Positions 32,533 to 40,448 of a DNA stretch of 64,000 bases are shown here, in pieces. Both the position numbers and the translations under genes were made by a program. The notes beneath the pieces were generated by a model. The model was not told the origin of the DNA. It saw only the letters and a program-made list of their open reading frames with translations, and did no database searches. Position 1 is the first letter of the stretch; every line of letters starts with the position of its first letter. The stretch lies in assembly GCA_900546615.1 (NCBI GenBank), contig URDJ01000001.1:99869-163868 (forward strand). Direction: 5' to 3'. Source of the stretch: an uncultured Eubacteriales bacterium (GTDB taxonomy: Bacteria > Bacillota > Clostridia > Oscillospirales > Oscillospiraceae).

Positions 32533-33687
32533 TTATGTCAGCGGAGCTGCGCCCTCCTGCTTTTTCCTGAGCTTCGTGTCTACCAACTCCCGGAGCAGCG
32601 CGTAGAGCACCGCGCACACGGGAACGCCCATGACCGCCCCCAGCACTCCGGCGATATTGCCTCCCACCAGCACCGCGCAGAACACCGCGATGCCCGGCAG
32701 CCCGACCGACTTACCGACTATCCTCGGATATATGAACGCCCCGTCCACCTGCTGTATAGCCAGCACCATGACCACGAAAAGCAGCGCCTTGATGGGGCTG
32801 AAAATGAGTATAAGCAGCGCGCCTATGACCTCGCCTATAAAGGAGCCGATCATCGGCACCAGCGAGGTCACACCAATGACCACCGATATGACCTCAGGGT
32901 ACGGGAACCTGAAAATCCTCATGCAGATGTAGCAGAGTATGCCCAGTATGCAGGAATCCGCCAGCTGGCCTGCGACAAAGCTGGAAAAAGTGTTCGAGGT
33001 CATGGACGCCACGCGGCAGATGGCGGCTGAGGCCTTGTGCGGCAGGAACGCCTCTATGCAGCGCTTCGTGAACCTGCCTATCCGTTCCTTCTGCGCCAGC
33101 ACGTACACCGCTATCACAAGGCCGAAGAAGGTGTTCATCACCGTACTCGCCGCCGCTGTTCCCACGTCTGTCGCGGTATTTATGACGTTGCCCTCTTTCA
33201 AATATGTGGTGAGGTCCTTGAACACCTCTTCCCAGTTCACGGTGAACTCCTTGAGGGCTTCGATCTCAATATCGAAACGCGCGAGGAACTCGTTTATCCA
33301 GTTGACCCCTGCGCTTATATACTCCGGCACCCGGGCCGCGACCTCCGTCACCGTCTGCGTGAGCTGCGGCAGGATAACGGCTATGAGTATGACGATCACG
33401 CCCAGCGTCACCACCAGCGAACACAGCAGCGAGACCGCCCGCCTGAGCTTGCGCACGAGCGGACGCCTGTCCTCCGACATGCCGTAGAACAGCCGGTTCT
33501 CAAAGAGCTTGAGAGGCACGTTCAGCACGAACGCCATGGCAAGGCCGGTTATGACCACGCCGAACACGTTCCAGACCGTCTTTATCGCGTCGTAGATCGA
33601 GGACAGGTTCTGCGCGGCCGTATAGAGCACGACCGCAAAGGTGATGATGAGCAGGATCGTGCGCACATTTTTCTTCTTCAGCTCCAA
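32533..33687 (-). CDS. AI-2E family transporter (PF01594 permease)
   Basis: This 384-residue membrane protein of the AI-2E/YdiK/PerM family has seven to eight helices, a large soluble insertion after the third helix (~110-180), and C-terminal motifs IGVTSLVPMIGSFIGEVIGA and QQVDGAFIYPRIVGKSVGL. Members move diverse small molecules or act as Na+/H+ antiporters, so the AI-2 name is not a function prediction. I start at a TTG at 33687, because GGAAGGAGG stands 7 nt before it. ATG at 33711 has no ribosome site. Confidence 0.85.
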   Translation of the reverse strand: MELKKKNVRTILLIITFAVVLYTAAQNLSSIYDAIKTVWNVFGVVITGLAMAFVLNVPLKLFENRLFYGMSEDRRPLVRKLRRAVSLLCSLVVTLGVIVILIAVILPQLTQTVTEVAARVPEYISAGVNWINEFLARFDIEIEALKEFTVNWEEVFKDLTTYLKEGNVINTATDVGTAAASTVMNTFFGLVIAVYVLAQKERIGRFTKRCIEAFLPHKASAAICRVASMTSNTFSSFVAGQLADSCILGILCYICMRIFRFPYPEVISVVIGVTSLVPMIGSFIGEVIGALLILIFSPIKALLFVVMVLAIQQVDGAFIYPRIVGKSVGLPGIAVFCAVLVGGNIAGVLGAVMGVPVCAVLYALLRELVDTKLRKKQEGAAPLT

Positions 33688-33801
33688 GCTCCGGCCTCCT
33701 TCCGTATTCATCATAACCATAATACACAAAATTACCCTCCGCGGCAACCTTAACTTGCGGCAGGAACCGACGTGGTGTAAAATTCCCTCGGAGGTGTGAA
33801 G

Positions 33802-34770
33802 ATGCTGTATTATTTCGCGCCCATGGAGGGCGTCACGGGCTATGCCTTCCGTCGGGCGCACACGAAATATTTCCCGCCCGCGGACAGGTATTTCGCCCCG
33901 TTCTTTTCACCGACGAGGGAGCATGTCATACCCCCGAGGGTCCTGCGCGAACTGGAGCCTGAACGGAACCGGGGCGTCCCTCTCGTGCCGCAGCTGCTCT
34001 GCCGCGACCCGGGCGACTTCATCTGGGCGGCGGGAGCGCTCGCCGACATGGGCTATGCCGAGATAAACATCAACCTCGGCTGCCCCTCCGGCACGGTCGC
34101 CGCCAAGGGCAAGGGTTCGGGTTTTCTGGCCTTCCCCGAGGAACTGGACAGGTTCTTCGACCGCGTATTCTCCGCGCCGGACATGCCGCGCATATCCGTA
34201 AAGACGCGCCTCGGCATTGAAAGCCCGCAGGAGTTCCCGCGGCTCATGGAGATATACGCCCGTTATCCCATATGCGAGCTTATCGTGCATACGAGGGTGC
34301 GCCGGGACATGTATAAGCTGCCGGCGAAGCCGGAGCATTTGGCCCCGGCGCTGGGCTTTCCGGGCGCGCTGTCGTATAATGGCGACCTGTTCTCCGTCCC
34401 CGACGTGCGCGGGCTTGAGAAGATGTATCCCCGGCTGGGCTCGATCATGCTCGGGCGCGGGGCGGCGGCGAACCCCGGGCTGTTCGGCCTGCTGAGAGGG
34501 GAGGCCCCGCCCGGGCGGGCCGCGCTCATCGGGTTCCACGACGAGATTTACGAGACCTGCTCCGCCGACTTCGGCTCGAGGGGCTCAGCGGTGCTCAGGA
34601 TGAAGGAGCTGTGGGGCTATCTGCGCTGCCTGTTCCCGAACTCGGAAAAGCAGCTCAAGAGGCTCGGCAAAACGAAAAAGCCGGGGGACTATGAGCTGGC
34701 GGCAAGGGAAATCCTGAGCTTTGCCGAACTCGACCCGACGGCGGCGTATGCGGGAGGCGGGCAGCTGTGA
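33802..34770 (+). CDS. dus: tRNA-dihydrouridine synthase
   Basis: This 322-residue flavoprotein reduces uridine to dihydrouridine in tRNA. It has a TIM barrel beginning YYFAPMEGVTGYAFR and the catalytic-Cys motif INLGCPSGTVAAKGKGSGFL (~92-111, Cys in GCP). Then come ISVKTRLG, LIVHTRVRRDMYK, SYNGDLFSVPDV and IMLGRGAAANP. It is shorter than DusB/C prototypes at the C-terminus but complete. ATG at 33802 follows TCGGAGG; the GTG at 33796 would sit too close to that site. It is coupled to thpR by a 4-bp overlap. Confidence 0.93.
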   Translation: MLYYFAPMEGVTGYAFRRAHTKYFPPADRYFAPFFSPTREHVIPPRVLRELEPERNRGVPLVPQLLCRDPGDFIWAAGALADMGYAEININLGCPSGTVAAKGKGSGFLAFPEELDRFFDRVFSAPDMPRISVKTRLGIESPQEFPRLMEIYARYPICELIVHTRVRRDMYKLPAKPEHLAPALGFPGALSYNGDLFSVPDVRGLEKMYPRLGSIMLGRGAAANPGLFGLLRGEAPPGRAALIGFHDEIYETCSADFGSRGSAVLRMKELWGYLRCLFPNSEKQLKRLGKTKKPGDYELAAREILSFAELDPTAAYAGGGQL

Positions 34771-35300
34771 GGCTTTTCATAGCGGTGAATTTTGACGAAA
34801 AAGAGCTGGACATGTTCGAGTCGGCCCGCGACAGGCTGAGGGCGCAGGCGGGGCGGGCAAGCTATTCCAGGCGTGAGAACCTGCATCTCACTCTGGCCTT
34901 TCTTGGAGAGCAGCCGGGTTCGAGGCTGCCGGACATGGAGGCGGCGATGGCGGCGGCCTCGGACGGGGCACGGGAATTTGAGCTTTGCTTTGACCATGCG
35001 GGTCGGTTCCGCCGGGATGAGGGGGACATCTGCTGGCTCGGCGCCGAGCCCTCGAAGGAGCTTCTGCGTCTCCAAAGCCGTCTCGAGTCCGAGCTTCGGA
35101 AGCGGGGTTTCAAGCTGGAGAAAAGAAAATTCTCCCCTCACCTGACCCTGGCAAGGAGAGTTTGCGGGGACACAGACACGGCGCTCATACTGCCCGAACC
35201 GGTGAGGGCGCGGGTGCGCGGGATGAGCCTCATGCTCTCCGAGAGGCCGGGAGGAAAGCTCACCTATACCGAACTCTTTTACTCCGGCTTTGCGCGTTGA
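34767..35300 (+). CDS. thpR: RNA 2',3'-cyclic phosphodiesterase (LigT/ThpR)
   Basis: This 177-residue 2H phosphoesterase has two HxTx motifs, HLTLAF (~39) and HLTLARR (~128), that form the active site opening 2',3'-cyclic phosphates of RNA ends. It starts MRLFIAVNF as usual for the family. The GTG start overlaps the dus stop (GTGA), so it forms a small RNA-modification/repair operon with dus. Confidence 0.93.
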   Translation: MRLFIAVNFDEKELDMFESARDRLRAQAGRASYSRRENLHLTLAFLGEQPGSRLPDMEAAMAAASDGAREFELCFDHAGRFRRDEGDICWLGAEPSKELLRLQSRLESELRKRGFKLEKRKFSPHLTLARRVCGDTDTALILPEPVRARVRGMSLMLSERPGGKLTYTELFYSGFAR

Positions 35301-35358
35301 CGCGGCTCCCCGGGCGTGTTATTATGAGTAATACGGGCATGGTCGAGGAGGGATATTC

Positions 35359-35994
35359 CTGCTTTTACACGATCTTACACACACAATAAGTGAAGATATC
35401 CTCGTCTGGCCGGGCACCGAACGGCCGAAGCTGTCCGAGGGCAGTACCTTTGAAAAGGACGGGTTTCGCGAGACGAGGCTTGAGATATTCTCACACGTCG
35501 GCACGCATATGGACGCGCCGGCGCACATGAGGCGCGACCGGCCGGAGCTGGACGAGCTGCCGGTGTCGGCTTTCATGGGCAGCGCCTGGGTGCTGGACGC
35601 CATGGGATGCGCCGAGAGCGGGCAGATAGGGTCCGAGGCCGTCGAGCCGGTGAAGGGCAGCGATTTCCTGCTGGTCTGCACGGGCTGGGACAGGCACTGG
35701 AATACGGAAAAGTATTTTGGGAACTATCCCGTGCTCTCCGAGGCGGCGGTGGAGCGCGCCGTGGAGCTGGGCGTCAGGGGCATAGGGCTGGACACCATGG
35801 GCATCGACCCTATGGACTCGCTGGAGTTTCCTAGGCATCACATCGTATTTGAGAAGGGCCTCGTCATAATAGAGAACCTCTGCAATTTGTCGCCCCTTGC
35901 GGGCAGGCGGCTGTTTTTCGTCGCGCTGCCCATAAAATACAAAAATGCCGACGGCGCCCCGGTGAGGGCCGTCGGCATTGAGGGCTTAGTTTAG
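35359..35994 (+). CDS. Cyclase/kynurenine formamidase-like metal-dependent hydrolase with CTG start
   Basis: This protein of about 211 residues belongs to the cyclase family (PF04199). Evidence for the long form is LLHDLTHTISEDILVWPGTE directly after the start and the metal-binding FSHVGTHMDAPAHM (~43-56), with GIDTMGIDP-like GLDTMGIDPMDS later. No ATG, GTG or TTG exists between the upstream stop (35329) and the conserved HDLTH. A CTG at 35359 lies 6 nt after GAGGAGGG and is my chosen start; ATA at 35353 is an alternative. Starting at ATG 35509 would remove the first metal-binding region. The substrate (N-formylkynurenine or another amide or lactone) is not determined. Confidence 0.85.
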   Translation: MLLHDLTHTISEDILVWPGTERPKLSEGSTFEKDGFRETRLEIFSHVGTHMDAPAHMRRDRPELDELPVSAFMGSAWVLDAMGCAESGQIGSEAVEPVKGSDFLLVCTGWDRHWNTEKYFGNYPVLSEAAVERAVELGVRGIGLDTMGIDPMDSLEFPRHHIVFEKGLVIIENLCNLSPLAGRRLFFVALPIKYKNADGAPVRAVGIEGLV

Positions 35995-36720
35995 GTTCCC
36001 GGCTATCGTGTGATAGCGCATACAGAGGTTGTAGCAGGTGTCGAGATGCGTCTTTGACGCGGTCTCAGCCAACTCGGGCATGCCGAGCGCTATGGCCCTG
36101 TAGATGGCCATGTGCTGGCAGGACAGGACCGCAAAGTTCGGGTCGTTGTCGAGCGAGGACATGTATTCCTGCGACCTTATGGAATAGTACGAGATGAAGC
36201 GCTCGAGCGCGGCGTACATCTTGAGGATATACGGGTTCCGGCAGGACTGGATTATCTGGTTGTGGAAATCCTGATCCAGCTCGGAAAAGTTGGTAAACTC
36301 GCGTTTTTCAAAGGTCCTCTGGAACCTTATCGCAAGGCTGCGCAGTCTTGGCATGTCTACGGTACCGTTCTGCCTCGCGCAGATGTAGGCTGCCGTGCCC
36401 TCCAGCGCCTTTCTCGCCATGAAAAGCTGCTCGAGCGAGGAGTGGGAGATATCGAAGACGTAATGGCCTTTCCTTGACGGGGGGCTGACCACCAGGCCCT
36501 CCTTCTGCAGCTGTTCGAGCGCGTCCGACACCGGCGTGCGGCTGACGTTCAGCAGGTTCGCTATCTTGACAATGCTCAGCCTCGTCCCGGGCGGCAGGTC
36601 GCCATAGATGATCGCCTTTTCTATTATGGAATACACGAGGTCGTTCAGACGTAGGAATGGGTTTTGCTTCTGTGCCTCCTCGATAAGCTCGGGGCGGAAA
36701 TATTTTTCGAGGGCGTCCAT
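35986..36720 (-). CDS. GntR-family regulator (FCD type)
   Basis: This 244-residue regulator has a winged helix ~25-90 (AIIYGDLPPGTRLSIVKIAN, VSRTPVSDALEQLQKEGLVV) and a helical FCD effector domain (ELDQDFHNQIIQSCRNPYIL). ATG at 36720 follows GGAAAGGAG. Its 3' end overlaps the end of the convergent cyclase gene by 9 bp, and it sits 26 bp downstream of the ZIP gene on the same strand. Targets could be either neighbour. Confidence 0.87.
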   Translation of the reverse strand: MDALEKYFRPELIEEAQKQNPFLRLNDLVYSIIEKAIIYGDLPPGTRLSIVKIANLLNVSRTPVSDALEQLQKEGLVVSPPSRKGHYVFDISHSSLEQLFMARKALEGTAAYICARQNGTVDMPRLRSLAIRFQRTFEKREFTNFSELDQDFHNQIIQSCRNPYILKMYAALERFISYYSIRSQEYMSSLDNDPNFAVLSCQHMAIYRAIALGMPELAETASKTHLDTCYNLCMRYHTIAGNLN

Positions 36721-36745
36721 GTGCAGTCTCCTTTCCGGCCCGGCC

Positions 36746-37534
36746 TCAACCGAGCGCAACGTCGAGTATCATCATGAGTACAAAGCCGAGTGCCGCGCCT
36801 ATCGTGCCAATGTTCGAATGCTCGCCCGCCTGGGCCTCAGGTATCAGCTCCTCCACGACGACGTATATCATCGCGCCGGCGGCAAAGGAAAGTATGTACG
36901 GCAGCACCGGAGTCATCAGCCCTGTAAGCAGGATGGTGAGCAGCGCGCCTATCGGTTCGACCACGCCCGAGAGCGCCCCCATCACGAACGCCCTGCCCCG
37001 GCTCATGCCCTGACCCAGCAGCGGCATCGAGATCACCGCCCCCTCCGGCACGTTCTGCAGAGCTATTCCGGCGGCAAGCGCAAACGCGGCAGCGGCGGAT
37101 ATGACGGTCTCGCCCGACAGCGCCCCGGCGAATACCACGCCAACGGCCATGCCCTCAGGCAGATTGTGCAGCGTGACGGCCAGCACCAGCATGGTGGACT
37201 TGCCCAGTCCGCAGCTCTTGCCCTCAGGACAGTCCGAGCCGAGATGCAGGTGCGGTATCACACTGTCGAGCAGCAGCAGGAAAGCAATGCCCGTTATAAA
37301 ACCGACGGCTGCCGGCAGCCACGGTATGACGCCCTGACTCTCCGACATCTCTATGGCGGGGATGATGAGCGACCAGACGGAAGCCGCTATCATGACGCCC
37401 GAGGCGAAGCCCAGCAGCAGCTTCTGTACCCCGGGCTTCACGTCTCCCTTCAAAAAGAACACAAAGCAGGAGCCGAACACCGTACCCAGAAAGGGTATCA
37501 GTATCCCGACTGCGGTCTTGAGGATCTCGTTCAT
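36746..37534 (-). CDS. ZIP-family metal transporter (ZupT/GufA-like)
   Basis: This 262-residue divalent metal importer has eight helices. The metal-site helices are visible as VTLHNLPEGMAVGV (TM4) and ALQNVPEGAVISM (TM5). A short His- and Cys-containing loop (HLHLGSDCPEGKSCG) lies between TM3 and TM4. It probably takes up zinc or also Fe/Mn. It is followed on the same strand by the GntR regulator. Confidence 0.92.
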   Translation of the reverse strand: MNEILKTAVGILIPFLGTVFGSCFVFFLKGDVKPGVQKLLLGFASGVMIAASVWSLIIPAIEMSESQGVIPWLPAAVGFITGIAFLLLLDSVIPHLHLGSDCPEGKSCGLGKSTMLVLAVTLHNLPEGMAVGVVFAGALSGETVISAAAAFALAAGIALQNVPEGAVISMPLLGQGMSRGRAFVMGALSGVVEPIGALLTILLTGLMTPVLPYILSFAAGAMIYVVVEELIPEAQAGEHSNIGTIGAALGFVLMMILDVALG

Positions 37535-37679
37535 ATGGGCTTCCCCCTTTTACCTCGGATTATACCATATAAAACCCAAGCCGCAAATCACAGAATATTT
37601 ATTTTTTCAAATAAACTTTTCCGGCGGGCGCCGCGTCATAATATATGCGTAGACAGAGACAGACAGGGGATGAGCACCA

Positions 37680-38579
37680 GTGACAAGGACAAATTCAAGG
37701 CGCAGCCGCCGGGACCGGCGTTTCAAGCGCGGGCTCAGGACGGTGCTGGCTATAACAGCCGTGCTTGCCCTTATGCTGATAACAGGCTCGGGCTTTTTCA
37801 CCGGACACAGGGGAGCGGTCGATCCCGGTCCTGGCGTGACCACCCGGCCCAAACCGAGCGACTTGCCGGTAAGCAGCGATATGCCGGAGGACGGCGGTGC
37901 GGAGACCAGCGACCCGCCGAGCGGGGGCAAGGATGACCGGGAAGACCTCAGACCATCCCCGACCCCGAACGACTGCAATATGCTGGTGCCCGAGAGCGAG
38001 CCTGTTGACGACAGCTATTTTGACGACGCAGTATTCATAGGCAATTCCAGGACCGAGGGCCTCAAGATGTATTCCGGGCTGACAAAGTCCACCTTCATAA
38101 CCGAGGTCGGACTGACCGTCGACAGCATTTTCACCGACTACTGCAACATTTCCGGCGGGTACAAGAACCTGGCATTCAGCGAGCTGGAGAGCCGTGAGTT
38201 CGGCAAGGTCTATATCATGATGGGCATGAATGAGCTGGGCTGGGTATACGACGACGTGTTCAAGGAGGACTACGGAAAGATAATCGACAGGATACGGGAG
38301 ATAAACCCGGATGCAGTCATCTATATTCAATCCATCCTGCCGGTGAGCAAGTGGAAGGATTCGAACGACAGCACGTATACGATAGCCAACGTGGACAGGC
38401 TCAATGCAAGACTGCGCGAGCTGGCGGACGAAAAGGAGGTCCATTATGTGGACGTGGCCGAAGGTATAATGGATGAGGAGGGATATCTGCCCTACGAGGC
38501 GACGCTGGACGGCGTGCATCTGGTGCCTGAGTACTGTGTCAAGTGGCTGGATTACCTGAAGACCCATACCGCGCAATAG
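37680..38579 (+). CDS. SGNH/GDSL-type hydrolase, membrane anchored
   Basis: This 299-residue protein has a basic N-terminus, one signal-anchor helix (~20-42) and a low-complexity Pro/Asp/Ser linker (~48-100). A SGNH-fold catalytic domain follows, with nucleophile block FIGNSRTEG (Ser ~122), MGMNELG (Asn of block III) and the terminal Asp/His in DGVHLVPEY. Such proteins deacylate cell-wall or extracellular carbohydrates. GTG start with AGGGGATG upstream. Just before the lysozyme-type SigV/RsiV pair, it may take part in wall modification (inference). Confidence 0.8.
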   Translation: MTRTNSRRSRRDRRFKRGLRTVLAITAVLALMLITGSGFFTGHRGAVDPGPGVTTRPKPSDLPVSSDMPEDGGAETSDPPSGGKDDREDLRPSPTPNDCNMLVPESEPVDDSYFDDAVFIGNSRTEGLKMYSGLTKSTFITEVGLTVDSIFTDYCNISGGYKNLAFSELESREFGKVYIMMGMNELGWVYDDVFKEDYGKIIDRIREINPDAVIYIQSILPVSKWKDSNDSTYTIANVDRLNARLRELADEKEVHYVDVAEGIMDEEGYLPYEATLDGVHLVPEYCVKWLDYLKTHTAQ

Positions 38580-38610
38580 ACAGAAAGAAAAACGGAAAGA
38601 GGAAGATAAG

Positions 38611-39072
38611 ATGATCAAGAGGACAGCAGCGGCGATACTCGCCATATCCCTCATTTTTGCGCTCTCGGCCTGCGGGCAGGAGAAGGCACCGGAGCTGAAT
38701 ATCGACGAGTTCGGCGAGGAACTATACTCCGCCGGCACCTTCGGGGAGACGCTCTATGCGCTGGACGAGTCTGTGGCCCAGGGCATTTACGGCATCGATG
38801 CGGACACGCGCTGCTGGGTGAGGGCAGGCACGGGCGCAACCGCCGAGGAGCTGGCCGTGTTCGAGGCGAAGGACGCCGACGCGGCAGCAGCGCTGGTGGA
38901 AAAGCTGCAGGCCCGGAACGCGGACAGGATCGAGAACTATGCGGACTACATCCCGGCTGAGGTGCCGAAGCTGGAGAACGCAGTCATATTCTCCGGCGGC
39001 CGCTATGTGGTACTCTGTGTGGCAACGGACGCCTCTGCAGTGCGCGAGTTGGCCGAAAAAACGCTCGGATAA
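38611..39072 (+). CDS. DUF4358 lipoprotein
   Basis: This 153-residue lipoprotein has a signal peptide ending in the lipobox ALSACG (Cys ~21). The rest matches the DUF4358 family of Clostridia, small secreted domains of unknown function, often next to SGNH/MBOAT-type envelope genes. It starts 31 nt after the hydrolase gene and is followed 1 nt later by the sigma factor gene, so all are likely co-transcribed. Confidence 0.75.
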   Translation: MIKRTAAAILAISLIFALSACGQEKAPELNIDEFGEELYSAGTFGETLYALDESVAQGIYGIDADTRCWVRAGTGATAEELAVFEAKDADAAAALVEKLQARNADRIENYADYIPAEVPKLENAVIFSGGRYVVLCVATDASAVRELAEKTLG

Positions 39073-39073
39073 G

Positions 39074-39553
39074 ATGACCGGCGAGGAATTCGCAGGTTTT
39101 GTAAGGCAGAACGAGGCGAGCTTTTACAGGATAGCGTTCAGCTATGTAAAAAGCCGCGAGGACGCGCTGGATATCGTGCAGGACTCGATAGAAAAGGCTC
39201 TGCGCAAGCTGCCGGGCCTGCGGGATGACGCGAGGATAAAACCGTGGTTTTGCCGCATACTGGTGAACGAGAGCATAGACAGCCTGAGACGCAGACGCGG
39301 CTCGGAGCCTGTGGACGAGAGTCTCCCCGCGCCGGACGACACCGGCAAAAGGACGGAGGCGCTGGACGTCTATGAGGCAGTGTCAAAACTGCCGCCCAAG
39401 TACAAGACGATCGTGGTGCTGAGGTTTTTCGAGGACATGAAGCTTCAAGAGGTGGCCGAGGTCGCAGGCTGCAACCTGAGCACGGCGAAGTCGCGGCTTT
39501 ACAGGGCGCTGGAGCTGCTGCGGGTAGAACTGAAGGACTGGGAGGTGGAGTGA
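39074..39553 (+). CDS. ECF-type sigma factor, SigV-like
   Basis: This 159-residue protein has sigma region 2 (SFYRIAFSYVKSREDALDIV, then QDSIEKALRKLPGL) and region 4 (KLPPKYKTIVVLRFFEDMKL, then EVAGCNLSTAKSRLYRALEL). The next gene encodes an RsiV-like membrane anti-sigma. In Bacillus and Enterococcus, SigV responds to lysozyme through proteolysis of RsiV. ATG at 39074 directly follows the lipoprotein stop; a longer frame upstream is the antiphase of that gene. Confidence 0.88.
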   Translation: MTGEEFAGFVRQNEASFYRIAFSYVKSREDALDIVQDSIEKALRKLPGLRDDARIKPWFCRILVNESIDSLRRRRGSEPVDESLPAPDDTGKRTEALDVYEAVSKLPPKYKTIVVLRFFEDMKLQEVAEVAGCNLSTAKSRLYRALELLRVELKDWEVE

Positions 39554-39556
39554 GCC

Positions 39557-40390
39557 TTGAGAGACGAACTGCGTGACATCTATATGCAGACGGAGCTTCC
39601 AGAGGAGCTGCCGGGGGTAGTCGAGGCCGCGCTCAGGCGCGGCGAACGGCGGGCAAAGGCAAAAAGGCGCACATGGCACATAGTGTCGCCGCTGGCGGCG
39701 GCCTTCGCCGTGTTCACTCTGGTCCTGAACACGGTGCCGACCTTCGCTTCGGCGATGTATGAGGTCCCCGTCCTCGGAGAAGTGTGCCGTGTCCTGACGG
39801 TCCGAAGCTACCACTACGAGGACGAGACAAAGAACGTGGACATCGAGATCCCTGCCATAGACGTCGAGCTGGGCGATGCAGACTGGGCCGAGAGCGTCAA
39901 CCGGCTCATCGAAGCCACGATCGAATACGAAGTGGCCCAGTCCGAGCAGCGGGCAGAGGAATACTACAACGCTTTCATCTCTACCGGCGGCACTCCTGAG
40001 GATTACCACGCCATTGGCATAGAGGTGGACTACGAGGTCTATTACGCCTCCGAGGATGTCCTGTCCTTCGCTGTCATCAAGACCGAGACGCTGGCCTCGG
40101 CGTATGAGACCTTCCACTATTACAATTACGACCTCAGGACCGGGCAGGAGCTGAAAGCAGAGGACTTAGCAGGGCAAGCCTGGAGGGAGAAGGCGAAAGC
40201 CGCCCTGACCGAGCTGATGGCCGACCCGGCCGAGGGCACGGTGTACTGGGAGCTTGACGACGAGGCTCTGGAGGCCGCCATCGATGGGGCGCAGCTGAGG
40301 CTGAGCAGCACGGGCGAGCCAGTGCTGGTCTTCCAGAAATACAGCATAGGGCCCGGCTCCATGGGCCGCCCTGAGATAACATTGAAATAA
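39557..40390 (+). CDS. RsiV-like anti-sigma factor with DUF3298-type extracellular domain
   Basis: This 277-residue protein has a cytoplasmic segment of ~40 residues (LRRGERRAKAKRR), one membrane helix (~43-60), then a segment typical of RsiV proteins (TFASAMYEVPVLGEVCRVLT) and an extracellular domain. That domain has repeated YEV and LSF-type strands and a C-terminal DUF3298 block ending in Pro-Glu-Ile. TTG start at 39557 behind GGAGGTGGAG. It should hold the SigV-like factor inactive until lysozyme or another wall signal triggers cleavage. Lysozyme sensing is inferred from the family. Confidence 0.78.
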   Translation: MRDELRDIYMQTELPEELPGVVEAALRRGERRAKAKRRTWHIVSPLAAAFAVFTLVLNTVPTFASAMYEVPVLGEVCRVLTVRSYHYEDETKNVDIEIPAIDVELGDADWAESVNRLIEATIEYEVAQSEQRAEEYYNAFISTGGTPEDYHAIGIEVDYEVYYASEDVLSFAVIKTETLASAYETFHYYNYDLRTGQELKAEDLAGQAWREKAKAALTELMADPAEGTVYWELDDEALEAAIDGAQLRLSSTGEPVLVFQKYSIGPGSMGRPEITLK

Positions 40391-40400
40391 AAAACGGCAT

Positions 40401-40435
40401 AAAAAACACACCCGCCGGCGGCGGGTGTGTTTTTT
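40401..40435. terminator. Bidirectional terminator between rsiV-like gene and SLH nucleotidase gene
   Basis: A perfect 16-bp stem (40401-40416 with 40420-40435) has a 3-nt loop and A- and T-runs on both ends, between convergent genes. Confidence 0.95.
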
Positions 40436-40448
40436 GTTTTGCGTTACA

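Noticed and set aside
32134..32570. Several small open frames (both strands) around the candidate RNA
   Set aside because: Compositions are Arg/Pro/Ser-rich with no ribosome sites. The strand-specific promoter, pairing and terminator fit an RNA better.
32533..33687. AI-2 (quorum-sensing) export as the function of the PF01594 protein
   Set aside because: The family name is historical and members transport varied substrates. No luxS or AI-2 gene is nearby.
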